A DNA stretch of 64,000 nt from Epiperipatus broadwayi. Its lineage: Eukaryota > Onychophora > Udeonychophora > Euonychophora > Peripatidae. The stretch covers positions 7,249,244 to 7,313,243 of the forward strand of contig JAQFVV010012418.1 in the NCBI GenBank assembly GCA_028023455.1, written 5' to 3'. Position 1 is the first letter of the stretch; each line of letters opens with the position of its first letter. The notes beneath the pieces were generated by a model, which worked only from the letters and a program-made list of their open reading frames with translations, ran no database searches and was not told where the DNA came from. Shown here piece after piece: positions 37,996 to 49,935 of the stretch. Position numbers and translations under genes: made by a program.

Positions 37996-38879
37996 TGAAT
38001 CTGATCTATATATCTAAGTGGGAATCGTTCCGTCCGTTATACTACTTAACTACAAAACTATAAGAATGAAATTGAAAACACAATATTTTCAATCTAAGCT
38101 CAATAGCTTATATAGTCATATGGGTTCTGAACTCAGTTTAGTATCCATACATTTTGATGTCTTTAACAACCATAGCCATCACTGTTCTATTAGGCAGGAT
38201 TGGTGTTAAACCACTAAGCATCGCAAAATCACCATCTCTTATACAAGCACATAATTGTTATTAAACAAGGCAAAACTCTCCATAGAGTAGTGCCACCCTG
38301 TGCCAACCAGAGTAATCATTGAATTCCAGAAGGCCTGTGCATTAAATCCCTATCTAGTGCCTACTCATTCAATATCCCCAGACTAGTTTTTGGCCTATGA
38401 CCTTCGTCAGTGAGGAGCCTTGGATCTGAGAGCACTGCACCTGAATCTTAGGTCTAATGCAACCCTCCAGCAGCCACCTTTTATCTCTATTTAATTACAA
38501 AACTATGAGAATGAAAACACAATATTTTCAATCTAAGCTCAATAGCTTATATAGTCATAGGGGTTTGAAGTCAATTCAGCACCCATACATTTTGATGTCT
38601 TTGGCTCTTTAACAACCATAGACACCATCCTAGCATAATTCATAATTATCATTAGTTAGCAAAAATAAATAAACAAACTGTCCTGTAGAAGTGTATGGTC
38701 TTAATATGGAAAAATATCAAAATCTTACCTCATTCCATATTGCCTTAAAGATGACCTTCCTAGTTCAAGTCACTAATCTTAGTTTAGCTTTATGACTGAA
38801 ATGATTTACATTAGGGTCTATGCCAGATGTATTATCCTTGAAAGATATTGCCTCAATTAACATTATTCTACTAATAATT
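37996..38879 (-). mobile_element. Hammerhead repeat family A with 240-bp unique tail
   Basis: Two partial family A units in tandem: the segment with AACACAATATTTTCAATCTA occurs at about 38078 and 38518. One hammerhead is at 38375-38416. At about 38640 the unit stops, and a further 240 bp (to 38879) follow that are shared with the copy at 45112-45794 but not with 750-1446. The right edge at 38879 touches the arm of a giant palindrome. Confidence 0.65.
38375..38416 (-). ncRNA. Hammerhead ribozyme A4 (G12 mutated)
   Basis: Minus strand: stem I TCCTCA/TGGGGA (six pairs), core CTGACGA intact, stem II GGT-CATAG-GCC (one G-U), AAAAAC in place of GAAAC, TA, GTC. Only G12 is lost. Confidence 0.65.
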
Positions 38880-38884
38880 CTCTC

Positions 38885-41470
38885 CCAAAAATTTATCAAA
38901 TTAATTATTCTCTGCTTTGAAATTATGGCATATCATTAAGTAAAAAAAAACAAGTAAAAAATTTAACCTAGGACAAGATATCAAAAGTAAGTAAAAAATC
39001 GAGTGAAATAATATGTAAATTTTAAATAAGTACACACAAAAAAAAACCGCTATGAAATTTGAAAATAAGTACATGAGATCTTCTAATTGTCTCCTAAAAA
39101 TTTATCAAATTAATTATCCTCTGCTTTGAAATTATGGCATATCATTTAAATTTATCAATAGTTAAAAAATATATAGCAATAGGAACATTACACAAAAAAT
39201 AATATTACCAATTTTCTTTCAGGAATTTGCAGTAGGCACTTGGATTTTTGCAGCATAAAAATTCATTAAAAATAATGTTATTATTTTGATTTAGAGAACA
39301 GATTGCAGCACACAGTGGTTATTAGTGGTTTAAAAAATAGAACATGGTAGAAATGAACAGCAGAGTTCAGCAAACAATTATTGTTCCACAAAAAGGTTTA
39401 AATTTTTAGGCTTTTGATGCAAAATTATTTACAAAAATATCCAAATTTTGAAGCTTATTGGAGCAAAATTATTTAGAGAAGCTTTTTTTCGAACAGATTG
39501 CAGAACACTTAAATAATAACTGCACATTTTAGAGAACAGATTTTAACAGACTTAAATAGTAACAGCAGATTATTTGGTTTACAAAAATACAACAAAGATG
39601 GCACAAATTAATAGTGCGGGATTTTGAAATGTTTCCTGAAAGTTTGTGCATGTTTGATGTTGTGTTCATCTGTGTAAAAAAAAATCCATATGAACTCTGT
39701 CAAAAAATAAAATAATCCCAACTTCTATTTCTCGCAGTACAAAATAAATAATATGTCATAATAAAACTAGCAGGTATTTCAAAAGGCTAGTTCAATTACA
39801 TTTTGAATAAATTTGTCGACTTTGGAAATTATATTTTTCATGTGAAAAGTCTATTACATCACATTTCATTTTGAAAGTACAAACTGTGACATGTATTACA
39901 GTGCAATTATATTTCTCTTTTTAAATCTTTAATTAGTATATGACTATGGATTTAATTCAGTAATTTCCTAAGAATCTCATATAGCATACATATATAGAAT
40001 GAAATGTTTACATGTTATGGATTTTTTATTAATTTTATTTTTTTGATAGCTAACGGATTTTTATGCTACAAATAATCTTTCTCTATTGTTAAACTTCTTA
40101 ACTTAACTCAACAAAGGTAATTCATGTGAATTGAAAATGGCACTGCAAAGATTGCATTTACTTTCACTCTAAATATACAAAATTTATTTTTAAAATTAAC
40201 ATTTAACCTACATGCATAAGTGAGAAACTGGTAAATAGCCATGTAAACATTTCATTATATAAGTATGTTATATGAGATTCTTAGGAAAATATTGAATGAA
40301 ATCTATACACATATAGACCAATTAGAGATTTAGAAAGAGAAATATAATCACATCATGATATAATACACATCATAGTTTGTACTTTCAAAATGAAATGTGA
40401 CATAATAGACTTTTCACATGAAAAATATAATTTCCAAAGCTGACAGATTTAATCAAAATGTAACTGAACTAGCCTTTTGAAATACCTGCTTAGTTTTATT
40501 ATGACATATTATTTATTTTGTATTGCTAAAAATAGAAGTTGTTGGGATTGTTTTTATTTTTTGACAGGGTTAATATGGATTTTTTATGCAGATGAATACA
40601 ACATTAAACATGCACAAACTTTCAGATGACATTTCAAAATGCCATGCTGTTAATTTGTGCCATCTTTGTTGTATTTTTTTAAAATGAAATAACCACCATT
40701 AATTAACCTGCTGTTACTATTTAAGTCTGTTAAAATCTGTTCTCTAAAAATGTGCAGTTATTATTTAAGTGTCCTGCAATCTGTTGGAAAAAAAGCTTCT
40801 CTAAATAATTTTGCTTCAATAAGCTTCAATATTTGGATGTTTCTCTAAATAATTTTGCATCGAAAGCCTAAAAATTTAAACGTTCTTTTCATGGAACAAT
40901 AATTGTTTGCTGAAGCCTGCTATTCATTTCTGCCATGTTGTTCTATTTTTTTAAATCACCAAATAACCACTGTGTGCTGCAATCTGTTCTCTAAATCCAA
41001 ATAATATTTTAATGGATTTTTATGCTGCAAACATGCAAGTGCCTACTACAAATGTCTGAAAGGAAATTGGTAATATTATTTTTTGTGTAATGTTCCTATT
41101 GCTTTATATATTTTCATTATTGATGAATTTAAATGATATTTCATATATTAAAGCAGAAAATAATTAATTTGATAATTTTTTGGAAGACAATTAGAAGCTG
41201 TCATGTAATGCTAATTTTAGTTTATATAAATCATTGAGGGAAGGGGTAGTTTTGGGTTTGACTTATTTTCAAATTTCATAGTGTTTTCTTGTTTTTTTTT
41301 GTGTATACTTTTTAGAATTTACATATTATTTCACTTCATTTTTTACATACTTTTGATGTCTTGCCTTAGGCTAAATTTTTTACTTGCTATTTTTTGCTTA
41401 ATGATATCCCATAATTTCAAAGTAGAGGTTAATTAATTTGATAAATTTTTGGAAGAGAATTAGAAGCTCT
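38885..41470. mobile_element. Giant palindrome, arms about 1.1-1.2 kb
   Basis: 38885-40017 is the diverged reverse complement of 40239-41470, with a 221-bp spacer. Landmarks: CTAAGAATCTCATATA (39970) and its complement (40264); AGAACAGATTGCAGCACACAG (39296) and the complement at about 40970; TTGCTGAA/TTCAGCAAAC near 40910 and 39367. Each arm also contains an internal direct duplication of the AAATTTATCAAATTAATTAT segment (38890 and 39105), mirrored in the other arm, so the duplication came before the inversion. No ORF above 75 codons has any domain. A foldback transposon or an inverted segmental duplication. Confidence 0.75.
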
Positions 41471-41474
41471 CATG

Positions 41475-42895
41475 TAATGTTATTTTTAGTTTATAGGCAG
41501 TTTTGTGTTTGACTTATTTTTGAATTTCATAACATTTTCTTGGTTTTTTTGTGTGTACTTTTTTAAAATTTATATATTATTTATTTCTTACTCACTTTTG
41601 ATGTCTTACCTTAGGCATTTAAATTTTAATTTTCCATCGATTTCAGCCATTTTTGGATATAAATTTATCACTTGCAGACTTCTTAGCAGTGCTGCAGCAT
41701 CACCTAGTGGCCACAATACACATCACTGAACACTACCAAATTTTTTTTAAGAAACTATTTATATATAAACAAATTGAGTTATTTTAAATAGCTAAAATTT
41801 AGTATAATTAAAATTTAATGTCGTTTTGAAGATATGTGTGTGTCTAATGCAATGTGTGCTTATCATATAAATAATTCAGTAAGATGATTTTATTGTGTTT
41901 AAATTCAATAGGTAGATTGCCCTATTTACTTTGTTTGCTCCACATGTGTCTGAAATTAAATATTGTTATGTATGTGTGTATGTATTTTATATAGTAATAC
42001 TATAAAAATATCCACCACCCTTGAATTTTGTGTATGGTACTTGCCAATCCATAATCTATATTATTTCTTCTTGAGAACCTCATGAATGATTTGTTTTGCT
42101 TTGGGTAAAGACATTTCTCCCCATTGATTATATTTTGCTTTGTATGATGAATGGATAGAGGCTATGTATTGATGTTTTGGTTTTAAAGTGATGTGGAAGC
42201 AGATACAGTAGTGGCCTGTGCAGTGTGAACATTTATAGTGAATTTAAGGTGCTTTTTTATTGCTTGATTTTTATGCAGAAGTGAAATATATATATGCACA
42301 TAGTCAAATTTAGATTAAATATCAGACATGTTAGCATACAAAAGGGATAACAAAACATTGAAATACATTTATACTTAAATTGTGTGACATTATACTGTTA
42401 ATAAACTTTCTTTAGTTTATTATTAGATCCATTTTCACATTTTTTACTGTTGTCTGCTCCCAATAAATATTTCCAAAGAATCTCTGTTCTCCACAGTTTA
42501 GAAACAATTTTAAGGGTTTATAAGAGATAGTAAAGCTGTGGAAGAATTTATACTTAGTATCATCACCAGTCAACTCTCATATTCTATTCTATAAGTCTAG
42601 TGGTGCTCTCTAGTATTTGATATTAGTGTGCCTACTGTCTATTACAATATATAAATTACAATAGACAATTTGCTAATATTGATCTACAATGTTCTTAGAA
42701 AATCATGGTACATCTGCTTTTTTGTCTAATAAATTCAATTGATAATAATTAAAATTTTGTTGATAATGATTACCATTATTATAATTAAGCCTGTTATATA
42801 TAATACATTATTAATGGATAACTTATTATTTTACATATACATATCAAAAGATTCATTAATAAATTCAATACATAGATAAATAGATAGTTATACAG
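41475..42895. other. AT-rich DNA, no gene seen
   Basis: Nothing recognised. Confidence 0.45.
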
Positions 42896-43150
42896 ATCTA
42901 TAAAAGCTTACGTAAATAATTGATGAATGAATGGATAGATGGTTAAAAGAGAGAGAAATGTATAGATAAATAAATAAATAGGGAGAAAGTTAGGTAAATG
43001 GGTAAAAAGACTGCTAATAGCAGATAGATAGATAGCTAGACAGACAGATAGACAGACAGACAGATAAATAGATGAATAGATAGAAAGATGATAGATGGAT
43101 AGTTGGATGGTAGCTGGATGGATAGATAGATAGATAAATAGATAGATTTT
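42896..43150. repeat. Degenerate GATA/GACA microsatellite
   Basis: An imperfect array of GATA, GACA and AAAT units. The antisense ORF across it (42908-43204) is simply repeat-encoded low complexity and not a gene. Confidence 0.85.
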
Positions 43151-43970
43151 GTATAAATTAACCGGACAAATAAATAGATTAATATTAAAAACATACTTAT
43201 ACAAAAAATATAGATTAAAATTAAAACTGAAATTTGAAAACGCGAATTTTTATATAAAATCTAATATTTGAAAAATTATTTATTTATTTTTTGCATGCAT
43301 TTCAATTTTCCTTCTTTTTTCGTCTGATTTAAACTAATTAATATTTTTTAAAATGCGAATTGCATCAAGAAATAAACTAATTATTACTAATGTATTGTAG
43401 GTAATTAACATTGTTTATTTCAAAATTATTTTTTAACAAAATCGTCTATGACTCTGCGCTTTGAACATTTAATGCATACAGCATTAAAAATTAAAGATAT
43501 TTGATTAAAAACTTTATTATCATTTCGCCTTTAAAAGATTAAAAATATAGTCTTATATAATTATATTACAAAATTTGTATTAGAGATTTCTGCATTTTAA
43601 TGACTGCTTACTTTTTATATGAAACTTATTTACAAACCTAAGTCAGAATTTGAATTATAAAATTATAATTGAAAAAAAAAACTTGATAATATTTACTCAG
43701 CCGTCAGATATGGTTAACATTCAGAAGATATCGTAAATTATTCACTCTACAATATATCTTAACTATTTCATTATGCAGATAATATCTTAAAACAATTTAC
43801 AATAAATAATTTATTTTAATTAAAAAGGCTTTCACCAATTCAGTTTTTGGTTCAAAATGCCATAAACTGGAACACTATTATTTGTGTGTATTTACATAAA
43901 ATGCACACACACTTCATTTTTTCTTTCAAAAATTTAATATTTATTATTGAATTATTAATATTAATTTATT
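43151..43970. other. AT-rich DNA, no gene seen
   Basis: Nothing recognised. Confidence 0.45.
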
Positions 43971-43971
43971 T

Positions 43972-44016
43972 TTTCATGTTTCAACATTCAGATGTAGTCT
44001 TCATCAAAGAACTACA
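43972..44016 (-). ncRNA. Hammerhead-like motif (decayed)
   Basis: Minus strand: TTGATGA, A, GAC ... GTT, GAAAC, AT. Core and stem II order are preserved, but C3 is T and the cleavage nucleotide is G, so it is a fossil. Confidence 0.4.
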
Positions 44017-44801
44017 AAAAATATATATATAAAAGACAAGTTTTAAAAAAACATTCTCTACAATTAATTACTTAATCATATTAAGCTTTAAAATTACCAA
44101 AATTGCAAACTTGACTCATTAGTCTTTTATATATATATATTGTAGCTATGCACAGCTAAATAATGCATTAAATGTAAATGTCAAATATGAAAGCTAATAA
44201 TTATAGCATTTTCTTCTTGAACTTTGTTAATTAAAGGGTTAAACATTGAATATAACACTAATAATTAACTTTGATAAATAAAGCATTTTGTTCTGGTATA
44301 TGTGAGTTTCTTTACATTTCTCTCAACAAATATTTCTGCCTAAAAAAAAACAAAAGCTTGTTAACTGATTCTAAAAATTAGTTTTGGAAAAGAAGAAAAA
44401 AAACTGTTCTTAAAATTATCAAATCTGCAATAGAATTTTTAATTAAGAAATGCAGAAGTTCAGAATAAGTTAAAGTACTAAAAAATAAAGTAAAAACTTT
44501 TTCATTATTATTTTCTCTATTTTCTCTTTTTTTTTATATTTCTAATCATGGATGTTGTCCTTACTGGGTTTATTAAAAGGTAAACATTGACTATGGTCTT
44601 AAATATCTATTTAATTATGCTGTTTATTGATAAAGATTTTATAGAGAGTTGGATTGAAGTAATTAAAGATAAGCTAAACAGCTATCAGTAAAAAAATTTA
44701 AGTCGATAAGTTTACATTTTATGAAAACCATTGGAACATGTATATGATTAATTAATTGCAGAGAATGTTTTTTTTTAAAAGTTGTCTTTTGTATATATAT
44801 T

Positions 44802-44850
44802 TGTAGTTTTTTGATTAAGACTATGTTGGAATGTTGAAACAAATATTATA
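44802..44850 (+). ncRNA. Hammerhead-like motif (decayed), inverted partner
   Basis: TTGATTA at 44811-44817, AGAC ... GTT and GAAAC at 44836-44840, facing the motif at 43972. Confidence 0.4.
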
Positions 44851-45111
44851 TATGTCTTTACTTTAAAGTAAAATGGGTATTTATATGTGTGCATTATCTA
44901 ATTTTTTTTATGATTGTTATTTTTTAGTATATATAATTTCAACCTTGATATGGCATCAGGGTAATAAATATATCTCTGTTTTTTTATTATGTGTATTTAT
45001 TTAATTTAAAATAAAAAAGAAATGGTAATGTAATATTATTATTGGCTGTAATGTTAAATGTTTGGGAGGATGTAAAGACAACTTGCAGTTTTATTGTTAC
45101 ATCTGTTTTGC

Positions 45112-45794
45112 TACTAAACATTACATGATCACCATCTCTTATACTAGCACATAATTGTTATTAAACAAGGCAAAACTCTCCATACAATAGGCTTACCCTG
45201 TGCTAACCAGAGTAATCAATGGATGACAGAAGGCCTGTGCATAAAATCACTATCTAGTGCCTACTCATCTAGTATCCCCAGACTAGTTTCTGGCTTGTGG
45301 CCTTCATCAGTGAGGAGCAATGCAAGAGCACTGCACCTAGATCTTAGGATCTAATACAACCTCCAGCAGCCACCTTTTATCTCTACTTAACTACAAAACT
45401 ATAAGAATGAAATTGAAAACACAATAATATTTTCAATCTAAGCTCAATAGCTTATATAGTCATAGGGGTCTGAACTCAGTTCAGCATCCATACATTTTGA
45501 TGTCTTTGGCTCTTTAACAACCATAGCCACCATCCTAGTGCAAGCCACAAACATCATTAGTTACCAAAAATAAATAAATAAACAAACTGTCCTGTAGAAG
45601 TGTATGGTCTTAATATGGAAAAATATCAAGTAAAATCTTACCTTATTCCATATTGCCTTAAAGATGACCGTCCTAGTGCAAGTCACTAATCTTAGTTTAG
45701 CTTTATGACTGAAATGATTTACGTTAGTGTCTATGCCAGATGTATTATCCTTGAATGATATTGCCTCAATTAACATTATTCTACTAATAATATA
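45112..45794 (-). mobile_element. Hammerhead repeat family A with 240-bp tail
   Basis: One full family A unit with the best-preserved hammerhead (45275-45316), followed by the same 240-bp tail as 37996-38879. The tail, read on the minus strand from 45776, has an ORF of 71 codons containing GIDTNVNHFSHKAKLRLV and an AAG|GTAAGA splice-donor-like site at about 45640, conserved in the other copy. Confidence 0.7.
45275..45316 (-). ncRNA. Hammerhead ribozyme A5 (intact core)
   Basis: Minus strand: stem I TCCTCA (45316-45311), core CTGATGA (45310-45304), A, stem II GGC-CACAA-GCC, A, GAAA, C, loop TA, G, then T16.1 and C17 (GTC), stem I partner TGGGGA (45280-45275). All invariant core residues are present. 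ACTAGT after GAA is a perfect palindrome, giving a two-pair stem III in a monomer or six pairs in a dimer. Weak points are the short stem II with an A-A mismatch at its base. Confidence 0.75.
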
Positions 45795-46120
45795 TGAGTA
45801 GATCCATATATGAAATATATATTTTTAGTGACTAGGTTGGCAAAACTGAAAGATAAATACTACCTCATCTAAATTACAAATGATATCTGATCCAAGATCA
45901 ATTCCATTACAATATATGTATAATATTAAAGTGCCACAATAGCGAATAAAAAATAAATTAAACAGAATTAAGTATACTTTCAATATGTTAACTTCATAAT
46001 CATGGTTACCTAAAAAAACACAAATACAATATTTTTACTGTTAAAAAATTAAAAAAACAACAACTCATATTTTGCTTAGTTAAATAGTTGTTTGAATGAT
46101 AATCTGCTAATTGATCAGAA
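45795..46120. other. AT-rich DNA, no gene seen
   Basis: Nothing recognised. Confidence 0.4.
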
Positions 46121-46126
46121 CAACAA

Positions 46127-47900
46127 TTATGTCCATATTTCAATTGAAGTGAGGTTCTGCAACTGATAAAAGTAATTACCAGCAATTAATATGTTAGAGA
46201 TATCATCGGTAGTTAATTTAAATTTATTAAAAAATTGATGCTTAAATGTAAATTTATAAACTTTATCTATTTTGAAGAGTGTTTTGTGTGAGAGTTTCAC
46301 AAGTATGATTAAAAAATAAAACACTAGACAAGTGAATTGAAATCTTGATGTCAGTAAGAGAAACAAAAAAGAGATCAATGAGAAATCTTTGACTTCCAAT
46401 AAATAATCCAGAATTTAGAGAGTACAGTGAAAGGAGTGATAGCAAGGCTAGTTGATTGAGCTTTTGTTTCAAAGTGGATGATAGGAGCAATTAAAGTCAC
46501 ACACCTGATAGTTAGATTAGACTTGCGTAAGATTTTATGCCAAGCAATAAAGAGAATATTTACTATGTCTTTTGCTTTTTAGCATGAATATATTGCTATA
46601 AGATAGTGTAACTGTGACTGAAAAATAAAGGAAACAATGATTGCATTGACTGAAATAAATATTATTTTTAATCTTCCTTAATGGAAGTTAAATATTTATT
46701 AGGATACTTACACTTTGTGCTGGTCTGCTGAAGGGTTTATGTACAAATATACAGTTATTGCTTAGATCATTAATAATGATTGATTTGGTTGATGAATAAA
46801 CTTTTGTTCTCTAATGACAAAGATATCAGCATAGTGAATTATTAAAAATTGATATAGCTGTGAGATTCTATTGTCTGAATTGATTCCTCAAACATTTATG
46901 GCATTTTTATTATTTGAAATATTATATTTTTGAAGAATTGGAGTAATGACACTTTTTGCTGTCATGTTTGTTATCAGAATTAGGTATTGTAGCTCTTTTA
47001 CTATTTTCATTAGTAGAGGAGGTAATTTTGTCAGGTGCTTCTCAAATAGGTTTATTTTTAGTTCTGGATATTTTTTAGTGTATGCGGCATCTTGATTGTA
47101 ACACACAACTGAATTGTGTTTACAACTTTTATTCAGGTCCATTGATTGTTATAAATTATTATCTGAATTGTATGATTTTTATTCATATTCATGGATTGTT
47201 GTAAATTATTATCCATTAAAAAAATTTGAGATAGATTCTCATAACTGTAATTTACTGGTGGTATATCTGTGAGATTGTTACTGCTACTGCATCTGTGACT
47301 GAATTGTGTTACATCAGATTCAGGATGGATAGTAATTGCAGAAATGTAATGTAGGTGAGGTATTATTGTTAATGTGATAACTCATGTCAAAGTGGGCATG
47401 CAATTTTTAGAAAGTACATTGACTTATGAAGTAGTCTTATGACCATTATTACACAAATGACCAAGCTTGTCAATTTTTCCACAAACTGTTGCAATTTCCA
47501 AAGCTGCATTGAGGAGTAATATGTCCATGTCTTGAACATTTGCAGCACAGTGTTTTCCAACCTTTGATACTAACTGTAATAGGAATGGATCTCATAAAAT
47601 ATGATGTAGAAGTTTATCTGTTACATGTTCCTGTTTTAATTTTAATGGATTTTCCAAGAGTTAGTGTAAATTTCAAATTTTATAACTTGAGCAGTGTTCA
47701 TTATATATTTTTCGTAAAACTTCTTCCATGAAATCAGATGGAACATGCACAATATGGCCATGTACAACTGGATTTGGACCCTTAACTGCAGAAAATAACA
47801 TTTTAAAATTTAGATGCTTGTTTTCTGCCTCTTCTTGCTGTTGTTTTGAAAACTATTCCCATGCTATAAATAATCTTGCAAAGAAGGAAAGCTGTAGATT
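46127..47900 (-). pseudogene. Decayed LINE: ORF1 zinc-knuckle protein and endonuclease start
   Basis: On the minus strand, from about 47900 downward: a gag-like ORF1 with the zinc knuckle CCKCSRHGHITPQC (about 47540-47500) preceded by IPITVSIKGWKT, followed by a second knuckle-like GKIDKLGHLC. Near 46900 the ORF2 endonuclease opens with AINV-GINSDNRISQLYQF and an FVIREQKF segment, equivalent to the NVRGLN and LLETK motifs of the element at 13.3 kb. Endonuclease-like traces continue to about 46130. Stops and shifts are frequent. It is probably a relative of the 13.3-kb LINE (same ORF1 knuckle and ORF2 start logic), but the proteins are too diverged to call one family. Confidence 0.6.
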
Positions 47901-47949
47901 TAATGATTTTATCATGTTATATTTGTGTAGCTTTTATAAATAGTCTGAT

Positions 47950-49145
47950 AGTGAATAACAAGATAACATTAGTTGTTTATCTAATGGATCATAATTTTTT
48001 TTCACACTAATAATTAAGATGGTAGGGAAAAGATTATTTGCAAATATTTTTTTTCCAGTAATCATTTAATTTACAATAAAAAGTGTATTCAGGTTTATTA
48101 GTTTCATTTGTTCCATGGAATTAAGGTGTATAAATTTTGTACTCTTATTAGTATTAAGTGGGCAGTTTGTACTTGTCTGTTTTCAAACTTATTTTTTCTT
48201 TTTGTTCAAGAGTTCAGCAGGGTTAATGTTTTTTATTTTTATAATGTGTTTTGCATAATAGAAAAGGTTGAGTGCACCTTCATTTTTTCCATTTTCTTGA
48301 ATGTTTTCTATTTCCTTGCCCCATGTAGCTTTTTTCTGGTTTAATTTCATCTAGGGATGTTTGGAGATTGTTAAAATGTTATTATTATTATTTTTCTTTA
48401 GTGAGCTTTGTTCTTTTATTATTATTTTTTTTTAGATTCATGAAAAATGCAAAGATTGTTGGCAATTATTTTTATATTGTCATAACTTTTTTTCTTTACT
48501 TATGATTTTAGAAATTTTACCCTTTTTGTAAAAAAATTCAGTTCTTAATTGACTATTTACAGTAAACAATTATCAGAAATTATGCTAATGTTGAGACAGC
48601 TATTACAGTATAATTCACCTTATTGACTTCTTGTGAAGCAGATATGTTAATGACAACAGTTATTAGTATCTTAGTCTTGACTCATATTGCAGGTCAACTA
48701 GCAAATAGTAATAGCTAATTCATTTAAAAAACACAACTAAATTGGACAACTTAAATTTCCGACAATTGAATATTGTACCATGTGGTAATTAATACACACA
48801 AAAAATATATATTAATATATACATATATGTCTTATACATAGATGACTTTGATTCACCAACTTTTTGAGGCAATTCTTTGTTTATGCATTTCTATAATGTT
48901 CAACAATTTGAAAAGGTGTACTTTACCTCTACTAAAGTCTTGCTTTTAACTTACTGGACAATCCCTTGAGACATTCTCATAATAATAATAAAATCAAAAT
49001 GATCTGCTTAGTCCTTAGTTCACTTGTTTACCTACAGAAGTCAAAAACCTCAGAATGATGTCCACTGGTGATCTTTCACTGTTTCAGGTGTAACGAGAAA
49101 AAAAGATATGAAAAGAAACAAAAAGTATTATTCTTATATCTTTTC
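47950..49145. other. AT-rich DNA, no gene seen
   Basis: Nothing recognised. Confidence 0.45.
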
Positions 49146-49149
49146 CTTT

Positions 49150-49400
49150 ACTTTTTTACATTCCTTCATATATATTACTTTTTACAAATCCCCACATATA
49201 CATTCTAATGCAATTTTTTTAATTTAATTCCTTTAATTTTCTAACAGAAAAAAAAAAGAGGAAGGTTATGCAAATGCTCTGATAAAGACTGCAGGACAGT
49301 CAAAACTGTTATAAAATTAAAGGAATTATATAAAAAAAATTGCATTAGAGTGTATATGTGGAGATTTATAAAAAGTAATATATAAGAAACAAAAAGCACA
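49150..49400. mobile_element. Palindrome with family C hammerhead motif
   Basis: Arms with AAATCCCCACATATACATTC (49186) and the complement at about 49340 are inverted, meeting around a family C hammerhead at 49272-49312. Shorter than the 19.3-kb palindrome. Confidence 0.6.
49272..49312 (+). ncRNA. Hammerhead-like motif C3 (decayed)
   Basis: CTGATAA (49279-49285), A, stem II GACTG-CAGGA-CAGTC (five perfect pairs), AAAAC. G8 and G12 are both changed to A, so it is inactive, but stem II is conserved exactly as in C1. Confidence 0.55.
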
Positions 49401-49624
49401 CTATTCATTTCTCTCTAATTTTTATATCCCCTTAATTTTGTGTTTTCTCTTTTTTTTCTTTTCTTTTTCTGGAGTAACTATTTTTATTGTGAATCTGAAT
49501 GGGGGGTATTTTATAATTTGTTAGTTTTAATTAATTTCTCCCTGAACTAATTAATCTCTGTTATCAAGTTTTCCTTTACTTCATTTAACACAATAGATTC
49601 ATTAGATATTTTAATCTATTAGAA

Positions 49625-49935
49625 AATCATTTAAAACTTGTACAGACTAAATTTATTTCTTAATAAATTTAATTATGATTTTTAACTTTTTATCTCTAGA
49701 AATTTGTTTCTTTTATAATCTAAATTTATTTTTAAAATCAGTTTAATTAAAAATAATTCTATCCATAGAAATTTATTTCTTATTCAAGCCAGATTTATTT
49801 CTGAAATTGGTTTAATTAAAGATAATTCGATCTCTACGAATTTATTTCTTATACAAGCTAAATTTATTCTAGAATCAGTTTAATTAAAGATATTTTTTTT
49901 CTATAGGAATTTACTTGATCCCATATTTATTTTTA
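49625..49935. repeat. AT-rich minisatellite, unit about 69 bp
   Basis: About four degenerate units beginning GAATTTATTTCTT and containing CAGTTTAATTAAA, at about 49698, 49767, 49837 and 49904. Confidence 0.65.

Larger units (their letters stand above)
43971..44860. mobile_element. Inverted repeat with hammerhead-like ends
   Basis: Arms of about 110 bp (43975-44085 and 44745-44860) are inverted, each with a GTTGAAAC...GATGAAGAC-type core. About 660 bp of AT-rich DNA lies between. This resembles the terminal repeats of a PLE or retrozyme derivative that lost its interior. Confidence 0.5.

Noticed and set aside
42908-43204. 98-codon antisense ORF
   Set aside because: Encoded by the GATA/GACA microsatellite; low-complexity tyrosine/isoleucine/serine string.
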